Shown one piece after another: positions 35,279 to 42,770 of a stretch of DNA of 64,000 nucleotides. A model generated the notes under the pieces. It made no database searches. It worked only from the letters and a program-made list of their open reading frames with translations, and was not told the DNA's origin. This DNA comes from Autumnicola lenta. GTDB lineage: Bacteria; Bacteroidota; Bacteroidia; Flavobacteriales; Flavobacteriaceae. Positions within the stretch are counted from its first letter, which is position 1. The number at the start of each line of letters is the position of its first letter. Location of the stretch: positions 1 through 64,000 of the forward strand of contig NZ_JAVRHO010000006.1 of assembly GCF_031846515.1 (NCBI RefSeq). Reading direction: 5' to 3'. The position numbers and the translations under genes are program-made.

Positions 35279-35869
35279 ATATTTATCAGAAAAAAGAAGT
35301 TTTATATTTGCGTAGGATTTTTTAAGTGCTTTCTGACTCTTTTCAAAATTTTTCCATTTCGCTTTTTCTATCCCCTCTTTTTGTTCCGGTTTTAACTCTC
35401 CGTCGTAGGATGTCCGCATTTCATACCAATGCGTTACCTTAAGCCTGTATTTACCCTTGCGCTTAAAGACGTGATACGTTTTTTGAATAAATTTAGTTAT
35501 CTCCAAATCCTGAACACCAGTCTCTTCTTCTACTTCACGAATAGCAGAATCTTCGATGCTCTCCTTTTTTTCAGTCTTTCCTTTAGGAAGATCCCACCTT
35601 TTATTACGGTAAATAAACAAGATGTCATCCTTATCATTTAAAACCAGCCCACCCGCAGCGGTAACCACCCGCAACTTTTTGAGTAAAAACTTCAGAAGTT
35701 TTTCCTCGTCTTCATGATAAAGGTTCACGTAAAGCAGTTTTCCTTTATTGATCTTCTTTATCAACTTCTTCAGTCTTACGGTTTTAATAGGGTAAGAAGT
35801 ATATGCTTCACCAATTTCTTTTTTTGTGGAAAGAATAATTGGGACATCATTTACAAAAACTTTATACAT
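35246..35869 (-). CDS. NUDIX hydrolase
   Basis: A 207-residue protein with an N-terminal non-catalytic region of about 70 residues and a C-terminal Nudix domain. The Nudix box is complete: GKTEKKESIEDSAIREVEEETGV, matching Gx5Ex7REUxEExGU, preceded by WDLPKG. Such domains cleave nucleoside diphosphates linked to another group; the substrate here is unknown. It converges on the M14 peptidase with a 33-base overlap and is divergent from pyrE, with starts only a few bases apart. Confidence 0.9.
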   Translation of the reverse strand: MYKVFVNDVPIILSTKKEIGEAYTSYPIKTVRLKKLIKKINKGKLLYVNLYHEDEEKLLKFLLKKLRVVTAAGGLVLNDKDDILFIYRNKRWDLPKGKTEKKESIEDSAIREVEEETGVQDLEITKFIQKTYHVFKRKGKYRLKVTHWYEMRTSYDGELKPEQKEGIEKAKWKNFEKSQKALKKSYANIKLLFSDKYLSGNSKDRIA

Positions 35870-35872
35870 TTG
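35865..35872 (+). promoter_or_regulatory. Candidate -7 box of pyrE
   Basis: TACATTTG matches TAnnTTTG and lies only four bases before the pyrE ATG, which would give a nearly leaderless mRNA. The upstream element is weak (ATTG, 23-base spacing). The box is also within the first codons of the divergent NUDIX gene. Confidence 0.35.
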
Positions 35873-35876
35873 TACT

Positions 35877-36518
35877 ATGATTTTAAATAAAGAAACAGCA
35901 AAACAAACCGCTGAACTATTATTGCAAATTAAAGCAATAAAATTAAACCCGCAAGAGCCATTTACATGGGCCAGCGGATGGAAGTCCCCGATTTACTGTG
36001 ATAATAGGGTGATATTGTCTTACCCCCCAATCAGGAACTTTATACGCGAACATTTTGCAAAACAGGTAGAGGAACTCTATGGAAAGCCAGATGTAATTGC
36101 AGCGGTGGCTACAGGGGCAATCGGCATTGGTATGCTCGTAGCAGAATATTTAAGCCTACCTTTTGCCTATGTAAGGCCTGAAGCCAAGGGTCACGGAAGA
36201 AAAAATCAAATTGAAGGTAATATTGAGGAAGGTCAAAACGTAGTTGTTATTGAAGATCTTATCAGCACAGGAAAAAGCAGCCTGAATGCTGTAAAAGCGA
36301 TAAGAGAAGCAAAAGCGAATGTAAAAGGAATGCTGGCTATCTTCACTTACGATTTTATTGTTGCCACGGAAAACTTCAAAGAAGCAAAGGTAGAGCTTCA
36401 TACTCTAAGCGATTATGATTACCTGATTGAAACGGCACAAAAAACAAAATATATTAATGGTTCTGAAGCTGAAATTCTAAAAGAATGGCGTCATGATCCC
36501 GCTAATTGGAATAAATAG
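35877..36518 (+). CDS. pyrE: Orotate phosphoribosyltransferase
   Basis: Converts orotate and PRPP to OMP in pyrimidine synthesis. The PRPP motif VVVIEDLISTGKSS is near residues 121-134, with FTWASGWKSPIYCDNR near the N-terminus and YVRPEAKGHGRKNQIEG as the flexible catalytic loop. The ATG at 35877 (MILNKETAKQ) gives the normal 213-residue length; an upstream TTG-like extension runs through the divergent gene. It is followed at once by the SRPBCC gene, two bases away. Confidence 0.95.
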   Translation: MILNKETAKQTAELLLQIKAIKLNPQEPFTWASGWKSPIYCDNRVILSYPPIRNFIREHFAKQVEELYGKPDVIAAVATGAIGIGMLVAEYLSLPFAYVRPEAKGHGRKNQIEGNIEEGQNVVVIEDLISTGKSSLNAVKAIREAKANVKGMLAIFTYDFIVATENFKEAKVELHTLSDYDYLIETAQKTKYINGSEAEILKEWRHDPANWNK

Positions 36519-36520
36519 TT

Positions 36521-36913
36521 ATGAATTTAGAAAGTCCAAAAGTAACCGCAAATAAAAATCAGCAGGAAATGTTTGAATTTTTGACCAATGTCGAAAATTA
36601 TGAACAGCTAATGCCAGAGAGCAAGGAAAAATTTAAAGTATTAGATCAGGAGACTTTTTTGTTCGCCCTAAAAGGCATGCCAGAGATAAAATTGAAAATT
36701 CAGGAGACCGAAGAGCCGAAATTAGTGGTTTTAGGCTCTACTTCAGATAAATTGAATTTCTCCCTCAATATTCATATCGATAATTTGAATGAAAATAAGA
36801 GTGAAAACCAGCTTTTCTTTCATGGCAAGTTCAATGCAATGATGAGTATGATGGTTAAAAGTCCGCTACAGAAGTTTATAAATAGCCTTGCTGAAAATAT
36901 AGCGAAATTATAG
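36521..36913 (+). CDS. SRPBCC-family protein
   Basis: A 130-residue START/SRPBCC fold protein with a hydrophobic ligand cavity in relatives. The pattern is ESPKVTANKNQQEMFEFLTNVENYEQLMPE, a long central sheet, and the C-terminal helix SPLQKFINSLAENIAKL. It follows pyrE by two bases and is likely co-transcribed. The family is widespread in Flavobacteria and has no assigned function there. Confidence 0.85.
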   Translation: MNLESPKVTANKNQQEMFEFLTNVENYEQLMPESKEKFKVLDQETFLFALKGMPEIKLKIQETEEPKLVVLGSTSDKLNFSLNIHIDNLNENKSENQLFFHGKFNAMMSMMVKSPLQKFINSLAENIAKL

Positions 36914-37024
36914 GCTGCACCTCAGATAAAATAAGAGAGCATCAAAAAATGGCAAATATCGACCTGCAGAGTTCGCAAACCCTCATCAGTTAGATTAATT
37001 GCCATTAAAATAGAATTATTTTCT

Positions 37025-37756
37025 TCAGAAGAGAAGTTTTATCTCCTTAAGATCGAAAGTTTTATAATCGGAATCTTCTGTTTCCACGAATAATCTTCCT
37101 TCGCGCGTTACCCCTCGTATAATTCCGGTTAAATGGCTACCGTCTGGAAATTCAAAGGCAGAAACCTTGTCTTTTCTAAACATTTTGGAGATATATTCGT
37201 CCAAAAGCAGTTGTTTTTGACGAGCTGCCAATGTTTGAAGCCTTTTTTCGATAGAATCCAATAAGTTTTCCAGCAGCCTGTCAAGGTCAAAATTCTGACC
37301 TGACATTTGCTGCATAGAACCTGCCTGGGGCAGGTTGTGGAATTCTATTTGATTTACATTCAATCCTATTCCCAGTACAGATGCCGATATATTGGCATTT
37401 TTAAGAATGTTTTCAATTAAAATCCCGCAAAGCTTAAAATTTGCTGACATTATGTCGTTAGGCCATTTGACTGATAATTTAGGAATTTCATATTTCTCTA
37501 AAACATCTGCAATCGCCAAAGCCACCGCCGCACTTAAAAAAAATTGATCTTCAACCGCAAAATCAACATGAGGACACAACACACTAAACGTAAGATTTTC
37601 ACCGGGGTTTGAAACCCATCCTGCACCACGCTGCCCTTTACCTTTCGTCTGACAATGAGCCACTACACATACAGGCTCAAAAGTAGATTTGCCGTGGTAC
37701 AAATCACGTGCAAATTCATTTGTAGAATTGGTGGCATTAACTTTGATTATACGCAT
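37025..37756 (-). CDS. birA: Biotin--[acetyl-CoA-carboxylase] ligase
   Basis: Attaches biotin to the biotin carboxyl carrier protein. The biotinyl-AMP loop is QTKGKGQRGAGWVSNPGENLTFS near residues 36-58 (GRGRRG-type), followed by SVKWPNDIM near 100-107 and CGILIEN. There is no N-terminal helix-turn-helix, so it does not act as a repressor like E. coli BirA. Length 243 fits the short class. It is divergent from rsfS with a 95-base gap. Confidence 0.93.
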   Translation of the reverse strand: MRIIKVNATNSTNEFARDLYHGKSTFEPVCVVAHCQTKGKGQRGAGWVSNPGENLTFSVLCPHVDFAVEDQFFLSAAVALAIADVLEKYEIPKLSVKWPNDIMSANFKLCGILIENILKNANISASVLGIGLNVNQIEFHNLPQAGSMQQMSGQNFDLDRLLENLLDSIEKRLQTLAARQKQLLLDEYISKMFRKDKVSAFEFPDGSHLTGIIRGVTREGRLFVETEDSDYKTFDLKEIKLLF

Positions 37757-37825
37757 GTAGAAACTAAAGGCGCAAAGGCATTAAAATGTTATAATATAAC
37801 AGGCTTTAAAAAGACTAAAAAGTAA

Positions 37826-37833
37826 TAACTTTG
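37826..37833 (+). promoter_or_regulatory. Candidate -7 box of the rsfS-ftsH operon
   Basis: TAACTTTG fits TAnnTTTG, with TTTA 17 bases upstream as a partial -33 element. It lies 18 bases before the ATG at 37852 and overlaps a TTG that would otherwise extend rsfS, which argues for the later start. Confidence 0.5.
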
Positions 37834-37851
37834 CGTAAAGAAATAAATTTA

Positions 37852-38223
37852 ATGGCAAAAAAAGAAACGAACAGCGATGAACTTATTGCTCAAGTTATAA
37901 AGGGAATTGAAGAAGTAAAGGGAAATAATATAGACATCCTGGACCTAAGGGAAATTGAGAATACTGTTTGTGATTACTTTATCATCTGCAATGGTACTTC
38001 TAACACGCAGGTAAATGCCATAGTAAATTCCGTACAAAAATCTGTTAGTAAAGCTCTTAAAGACAAACCCTGGCATATTGAAGGTAGCGAAAATGCCGAA
38101 TGGGTACTTATGGACTACGTAAATGTTGTAGTTCATGTTTTTCAACGACATATAAGAGAGTTTTACGACATTGAAAGTCTTTGGGGTGACGCAAAGATCA
38201 CCAGTATTGAGACCAATTATTAA
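37852..38223 (+). CDS. rsfS: Ribosome silencing factor
   Basis: Binds uL14 and prevents 30S-50S joining when nutrients are low. The Iojap/RsfS pattern is clear: DILDLREIENTVCDYFIICNGTSNTQVNAI, PWHIEGSENAEWVLMDYVNVVVHVF and FYDIESLWGDA. I choose the ATG at 37852 (MAKKETNS) because the earlier TTG lies inside the predicted promoter box. It is followed by ftsH after 23 bases, the usual order in Bacteroidetes. Confidence 0.94.
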   Translation: MAKKETNSDELIAQVIKGIEEVKGNNIDILDLREIENTVCDYFIICNGTSNTQVNAIVNSVQKSVSKALKDKPWHIEGSENAEWVLMDYVNVVVHVFQRHIREFYDIESLWGDAKITSIETNY

Positions 38224-38246
38224 ATCTAATCCAGAAGTAAGCAAGA

Positions 38247-40292
38247 ATGGCGAAAGAGCAACCCAAAAAGAAACTAGATCCTAAAAAGCCTAAATTTAGT
38301 GCGTATTGGATCTATGCGGCTATAATCATTATTTTCTTAGGAATTCAGTTTTTCACCGGCGGCGGCTTTAACGAGCCAGCCAAGATCACACCAAACCAGT
38401 TTGAAGAATACCTGAAAGATGGTGATGTTCAAAAGGTCGTAATTGTTAATAGTCAAAAGGCAAATGTCTATCTCACCGAGGAGGCAAAACAAGAAGACCA
38501 ACATCAATCCAAAACTAACGAAGAAATGTTTGCTGCGGGAGATACCCCTGCCTATACCTTTAATCTTGGGAGCCTTGAGAAGTTTCAGAATGACGTAGAA
38601 GATATTGAGCAAGAATATGACGTTTCAGCAAACGTGACCTTTGAGAGGGAAACTAATGTTTGGGGCGAAGTTTTCTTTACACTTTTACCTTTTATCCTAA
38701 TTATTGGTATTTGGATCTTTATTATGCGAAAAATGAGTTCTGGTGCCGGTGGTGGTGCCGGCGGGCAGATTTTTAACATTGGAAAATCCAAGGCAAAGCT
38801 TTTTGATCAAAATACCGACGTGAAAACATCCTTTAAAGATGTTGCCGGATTGGAAGGAGCAAAAGAGGAAGTACAGGAAATCGTAGACTTCCTGAAACAA
38901 CCAGAAAAATATACCGCTTTAGGTGGAAAAATCCCAAAAGGAGCTTTATTGGTAGGTCCTCCGGGAACCGGTAAAACTTTATTGGCGAAAGCCGTAGCTG
39001 GAGAAGCTAAAGTTCCGTTTTTCTCACTGTCGGGCTCAGATTTTGTCGAGATGTTCGTAGGAGTTGGAGCTTCCAGAGTACGTGATTTATTTAAACAGGC
39101 AAAAGAAAAATCTCCTTCCATTATTTTTATTGACGAAATTGATGCCATTGGAAGGGCGCGGGGGAAAAGTAACTTTTCAGGATCTAATGATGAACGTGAA
39201 AATACGCTTAACCAGTTGTTAACAGAAATGGACGGATTCGGGACTAACACAAATGTTATTGTGGTTGCAGCAACAAACCGTGCAGATGTTCTGGATAAAG
39301 CCTTAATGCGTGCAGGACGTTTTGACCGTCAGATCTACGTAGACCTTCCCGATCTAAATGAACGAAAGGAAATTTTTGAAGTTCATTTAAAACCATTGAA
39401 AAAAGTTGCAGATGAGCTGGATACAGAATTTCTGGCAAAACAAACCCCTGGATTTTCGGGAGCCGATATCGCCAATGTTTGTAACGAGGCTGCTCTTATA
39501 GCCGCAAGAAAAGGAAACAAAGCAGTAGGAAAACAGGATTTTCTTGATGCCGTAGATAGAATTGTTGGTGGACTTGAGAAAAAGAATAAGATAATAACTC
39601 CTGAAGAAAAAAGAGCAATTGCTTTTCATGAGGCAGGACATGCAACGGTTAGCTGGATGTTGGAACACGCAGCTCCTCTTGTTAAGGTAACAATTGTTCC
39701 CCGTGGCCAGTCTCTGGGTGCAGCCTGGTATTTACCGGAGGAACGCCTAATTGTAAGGCCAGAACAAATGCTGGATGAAATGTGTGCAGCTCTAGGTGGA
39801 CGTGCAGCAGAAAAAGTTACTTTTGATAAAATATCTACTGGCGCACTTAGCGATCTTGAAAAAGTGACAAAACAGGCACGTGCAATGGTAACAATATATG
39901 GTCTTAATGAGGCCGTAGGAAATCTTACCTATTACGACTCTTCAGGGCAAAGTGAATATAATTTCACAAAACCGTATAGTGAGCGTACTTCAGAACTTAT
40001 AGATAAAGAGATTTCGGGACTTATTGAAGCTCAGTACCAACGGGCCATTGCTCTTCTTACAAAGAACAAAGATAAGCTTACACAATTGGCGGAAATCCTG
40101 TTAGATAAAGAAGTTATCTTTAAAGATGATCTTGAGAAAATTTTTGGAGCGCGCCCGTTTGCTAAAGATCGGGAGGAGCTTGCTAAAGCCACTAAAAACG
40201 TAACTCCGGAAGAGGAAGTAGCCCAGGCTAATCCCGATTCTGATAATTTTGATGGAGATACTGTTGCTAATAGCGATTCCGTTAAAAAATAG
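38247..40292 (+). CDS. ftsH: ATP-dependent zinc metalloprotease FtsH
   Basis: Membrane-bound AAA+ protease that degrades misfolded membrane proteins and regulators. Two transmembrane helices flank a periplasmic part (IYAAIIIIFLGIQFF near 22-36; VFFTLLPFILIIGIWIFIM near 142-160). The AAA domain has Walker A GPPGTGKT at 237-244 and the second region of homology near 340-350; the zinc site HEAGH is at 461-465. The C-terminus is Asp/Glu-rich. Length 681 is slightly long, as in other Bacteroidetes. Confidence 0.97.
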   Translation: MAKEQPKKKLDPKKPKFSAYWIYAAIIIIFLGIQFFTGGGFNEPAKITPNQFEEYLKDGDVQKVVIVNSQKANVYLTEEAKQEDQHQSKTNEEMFAAGDTPAYTFNLGSLEKFQNDVEDIEQEYDVSANVTFERETNVWGEVFFTLLPFILIIGIWIFIMRKMSSGAGGGAGGQIFNIGKSKAKLFDQNTDVKTSFKDVAGLEGAKEEVQEIVDFLKQPEKYTALGGKIPKGALLVGPPGTGKTLLAKAVAGEAKVPFFSLSGSDFVEMFVGVGASRVRDLFKQAKEKSPSIIFIDEIDAIGRARGKSNFSGSNDERENTLNQLLTEMDGFGTNTNVIVVAATNRADVLDKALMRAGRFDRQIYVDLPDLNERKEIFEVHLKPLKKVADELDTEFLAKQTPGFSGADIANVCNEAALIAARKGNKAVGKQDFLDAVDRIVGGLEKKNKIITPEEKRAIAFHEAGHATVSWMLEHAAPLVKVTIVPRGQSLGAAWYLPEERLIVRPEQMLDEMCAALGGRAAEKVTFDKISTGALSDLEKVTKQARAMVTIYGLNEAVGNLTYYDSSGQSEYNFTKPYSERTSELIDKEISGLIEAQYQRAIALLTKNKDKLTQLAEILLDKEVIFKDDLEKIFGARPFAKDREELAKATKNVTPEEEVAQANPDSDNFDGDTVANSDSVKK

Positions 40293-40308
40293 TTTTTTAA
40301 GCATCTGT

Positions 40309-40349
40309 AAAAAATCTTAATTTGACCTAAGGTTAGATTAAGATTTTTT
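40309..40349 (+). terminator. Terminator after ftsH
   Basis: AAAAAATCTTAAT and ATTAAGATTTTTT pair over 13 bases with an inner ACC/GGT stem, ending in a T-run. It is AT-rich. The putative -7 box for the next gene starts at its last T, so termination and re-initiation are adjacent. Confidence 0.7.
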
Positions 40350-40357
40350 TATCTTTG
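40350..40357 (+). promoter_or_regulatory. Candidate -7 box of the LUD-cdsA-psd operon
   Basis: TATCTTTG is a perfect TAnnTTTG match 34 bases before the LUD-domain gene. The nearest TTTG upstream (40321-40324) has a 25-base spacing, longer than ideal. Confidence 0.45.
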
Positions 40358-40391
40358 AGATAATGACGTCGAGAACCACACATAACACTTT

Positions 40392-41003
40392 ATGAGTCTA
40401 TTTAGCAGATTCCTGAACCCCAAATCTAAATCAGACAAAAAGCAGGAAGGTCCTGAAAAAGCTGATAGGGGAAAGTATATGCCTGAGGTAAAATTACCGA
40501 CAGACGAGAGATTTATGCTTAACTTCAGGAATAATGGGGGAAAGTTTCTCTATTGTGAGAGTAACGATGAAGTTCTTGAGGCTTTTGACAACATCCTGCT
40601 GGAAAACGACTGGTATGAGAAAGAATGTTTTTGTTTTGACCAGGGGCTTCAGGATAAGTTTAATAATTTTAACCTTGATTTCAACAGATCTTCCCAGGCA
40701 GCTTTCCTCCTTTCTACCTGTGAGTACCTTATTGCCAATGATGGGTCTATCCTTATATCTTCAAACCAGATAAAGGAAAGCAAACTGCATGATTTACCCG
40801 CTAATTTTGTCATTCTAGCCTCCACTAGTCAGCTTATTGACACTATAGGGGAAGGATTACGAGGTATAAAATTCAGAAATAAGCAACATATTCCCTCCAA
40901 TATTACCACCATTAAAAATTTCGAAACGCAGAAAGAAGGTGATTTTATGAGCTATGGAAGTAGCGCTAAAAACCTATATTTGCTACTTCTTGAAGATCTT
41001 TAA
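40392..41003 (+). CDS. LUD-domain protein (lactate utilization YkgG/LutC type)
   Basis: A 203-residue protein with the LUD fold of LutB/LutC-type lactate oxidation proteins: AAFLLSTCEYLIANDGSILISSNQI near residues 100-124, and the C-terminal GDFMSYGSSAKNLYLLLLEDL. It has no iron-sulfur cysteine motif and no lutA/lutB neighbours, so a role in lactate use is doubtful. It sits between ftsH and cdsA, four bases from cdsA, an arrangement seen in many Flavobacteria. Function unassigned. Confidence 0.82.
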   Translation: MSLFSRFLNPKSKSDKKQEGPEKADRGKYMPEVKLPTDERFMLNFRNNGGKFLYCESNDEVLEAFDNILLENDWYEKECFCFDQGLQDKFNNFNLDFNRSSQAAFLLSTCEYLIANDGSILISSNQIKESKLHDLPANFVILASTSQLIDTIGEGLRGIKFRNKQHIPSNITTIKNFETQKEGDFMSYGSSAKNLYLLLLEDL

Positions 41004-41006
41004 TCT

Positions 41007-41810
41007 ATGAGGGAAGCCATAATCAGAACTATTTCAGGATTACTGTATATATCCATTTTGGTAGCTTCTATCCTCTCTTCTGAATTTGTTTTTATTAGTT
41101 TATTCTATTTACTTGGCCTCGTTTGCCTTGTTGAAATGCAGAAACTACTACACCTTAAAAGTTATGCATTATATGCAGTCCAGGCCTTGCTTTTCTACCT
41201 CTTCAGTTATTTAAAATTTGATCAGGACGCTACAATCCTTCTTCTCTTTATTACCATGTTCGTTAATTTGTTTCTTGTTAAGGATTTAATGGTGGTTAAT
41301 AAAATTCCGGTGTTTGAAAAGAAGAAATATATTATCATTATATTCTATCTTATCTCCTCCGTCATTTTTCTCACACTTATTCCAACTATTGCCGGAGTTT
41401 TTATTCCTAAACTGGTCGTTGGAATTTTTATTTTGATATGGACTAATGATACTTTTGCCTTTATTGTGGGCAAAAATTTTGGTCGTAGAAAACTTTTTGA
41501 GCGCATTTCTCCAAAGAAAACTATTGAAGGTTTTTTAGGCGGACTCATTTTTAGCTGCGTAGCCAGCTATTTTATTCACTTTTACACGGAATTTTTAACT
41601 TTCCCAATTTGGTTGGGATTAGCTGTAATATTGAGTATTTTTGGTACTCTGGGCGACCTGATTCAGTCTAAGTTCAAAAGACAGGCAGGCGTAAAAGACA
41701 GCGGAAAACTAATGCCGGGACATGGCGGCCTCTTCGATAGGCTTGATAGTATTATTTTTGCCAGTCCCTTTGTTTATGCATATTTATACCTATTAGATTA
41801 TGTTTCATAA
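41007..41810 (+). CDS. cdsA: Phosphatidate cytidylyltransferase
   Basis: Makes CDP-diacylglycerol for phospholipid synthesis in the inner membrane. The 267-residue protein has about seven hydrophobic helices and the CDS signature near the C-terminus, GTLGDLIQSKFKRQAGVKDSGKLMPGHGGLFDRLDS, with the metal-binding Asp residues. FAFIVGKNFGRRKLFERISPKKTIEG precedes it. It overlaps psd by 11 bases, so the two consecutive steps to phosphatidylethanolamine are coupled. Confidence 0.95.
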   Translation: MREAIIRTISGLLYISILVASILSSEFVFISLFYLLGLVCLVEMQKLLHLKSYALYAVQALLFYLFSYLKFDQDATILLLFITMFVNLFLVKDLMVVNKIPVFEKKKYIIIIFYLISSVIFLTLIPTIAGVFIPKLVVGIFILIWTNDTFAFIVGKNFGRRKLFERISPKKTIEGFLGGLIFSCVASYFIHFYTEFLTFPIWLGLAVILSIFGTLGDLIQSKFKRQAGVKDSGKLMPGHGGLFDRLDSIIFASPFVYAYLYLLDYVS

Positions 41811-42456
41811 AGAAGGTTATAAGATAATGATCATTACTGCAATATTATTAATTGCAATAAATGTTCTTAGTTACAGTTTAATAAACACGTACTGGATTAA
41901 ATTTTTAATCCTTATCGTCACGATCCTACTTTTCCTACTCGTCATCCAATTTTTCAGGAATCCGAAGAGAAAAACTGAAATTAATAATCAAAATGTGGTA
42001 GCACCAGTAGATGGAAAAGTTGTCGTAATTGAAGAAGTTTACGAAAAAGAATATTTTAAAGACAAAAGATTACAGGTTTCTATTTTTATGTCCCCCATAA
42101 ATGTGCATGTTACCCGTCACCCTGTGGGAGGAAAAGTAAAATTTAGTAAGTACCATCCCGGGAAGTTTCTCGTAGCATGGCACCCTAAATCCAGTGAAGA
42201 AAACGAAAGAACTACAGTGGTTGTAGAAAATGAAGTTACAGGAGAAATCCTGTATAGACAGATTGCCGGAGCTATGGCCAAACGAATTGTGAATTATGCC
42301 GAAGAGGGAGAGGAAGTTGTTCAGGGAAGTGATAGTGGCTTTATCAAATTTGGCTCCCGTGTAGATGTTTTTATGCCTCTAGGTACGCCATTACATGTAG
42401 AACTAAACCAGAAAGTTAAAGGCGGCATAAGTGTGATTGGAAAAATTCAGGAATAA
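41800..42456 (+). CDS. psd: Phosphatidylserine decarboxylase proenzyme
   Basis: Pyruvoyl-dependent enzyme that makes phosphatidylethanolamine. The short form (218 residues) has an N-terminal membrane anchor of two helices (IMIITAILLIAINVLSYSL and FLILIVTILLFLLVIQFF), then APVDGKVVVIEEV, SIFMSPINVHVTRHPVGGKV and the self-cleavage site FGSRVDVF (Gly-Ser) near residues 188-195. The start overlaps cdsA by 11 bases. An ATG some residues later (MIITAIL) is an alternative start. Confidence 0.92.
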   Translation: MFHKEGYKIMIITAILLIAINVLSYSLINTYWIKFLILIVTILLFLLVIQFFRNPKRKTEINNQNVVAPVDGKVVVIEEVYEKEYFKDKRLQVSIFMSPINVHVTRHPVGGKVKFSKYHPGKFLVAWHPKSSEENERTTVVVENEVTGEILYRQIAGAMAKRIVNYAEEGEEVVQGSDSGFIKFGSRVDVFMPLGTPLHVELNQKVKGGISVIGKIQE

Positions 42457-42463
42457 TTGAATT

Positions 42464-42736
42464 ATGCCAGAAGAAAAGAATACAAAGTTTTTAAAGGCCT
42501 ATAAAATGGCAAGTACAACAGATCAAAGGTTTCCACCAGATGTGTTACTTCATTTTTATGCCTACTATAAGCGCGCCACTTCAAAAAATGGCTTTTATCT
42601 GCCACCTACCAGTGTTGGAGATTTACGCTCCGCCTTTAAAGTAAATGCTTTGGTTCAGGTTAAAGATTTGACAAAACAAGAGGCTCAGGAAAAATATATT
42701 GACCTGGTAGAAGAATATATTGGCAGCGTAGACTAA
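42464..42736 (+). CDS. Acyl-CoA-binding protein
   Basis: A 90-residue four-helix ACBP domain that binds long-chain acyl-CoA in the cytosol. The conserved pattern FLKAYKMA...LLHFYAYYKRATSKNG and the C-terminal ALVQVKDLTKQEAQEKYIDLVEEYIG match the family, although the usual WDAWK after the second helix is replaced by a divergent sequence. It ends the lipid operon, seven bases after psd, which fits a role in fatty acyl supply. ACBP is uncommon in bacteria but regular in Flavobacteria. Confidence 0.85.
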   Translation: MPEEKNTKFLKAYKMASTTDQRFPPDVLLHFYAYYKRATSKNGFYLPPTSVGDLRSAFKVNALVQVKDLTKQEAQEKYIDLVEEYIGSVD

Positions 42737-42770
42737 ACTCCACTGCCATTTTTTTTAACTCTTCCCTCTT

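Noticed and set aside
40392..41003. LUD protein as part of a lactate oxidation system
   Set aside because: No lutA or lutB partner and no iron-sulfur motif nearby; the context is protease and lipid genes.
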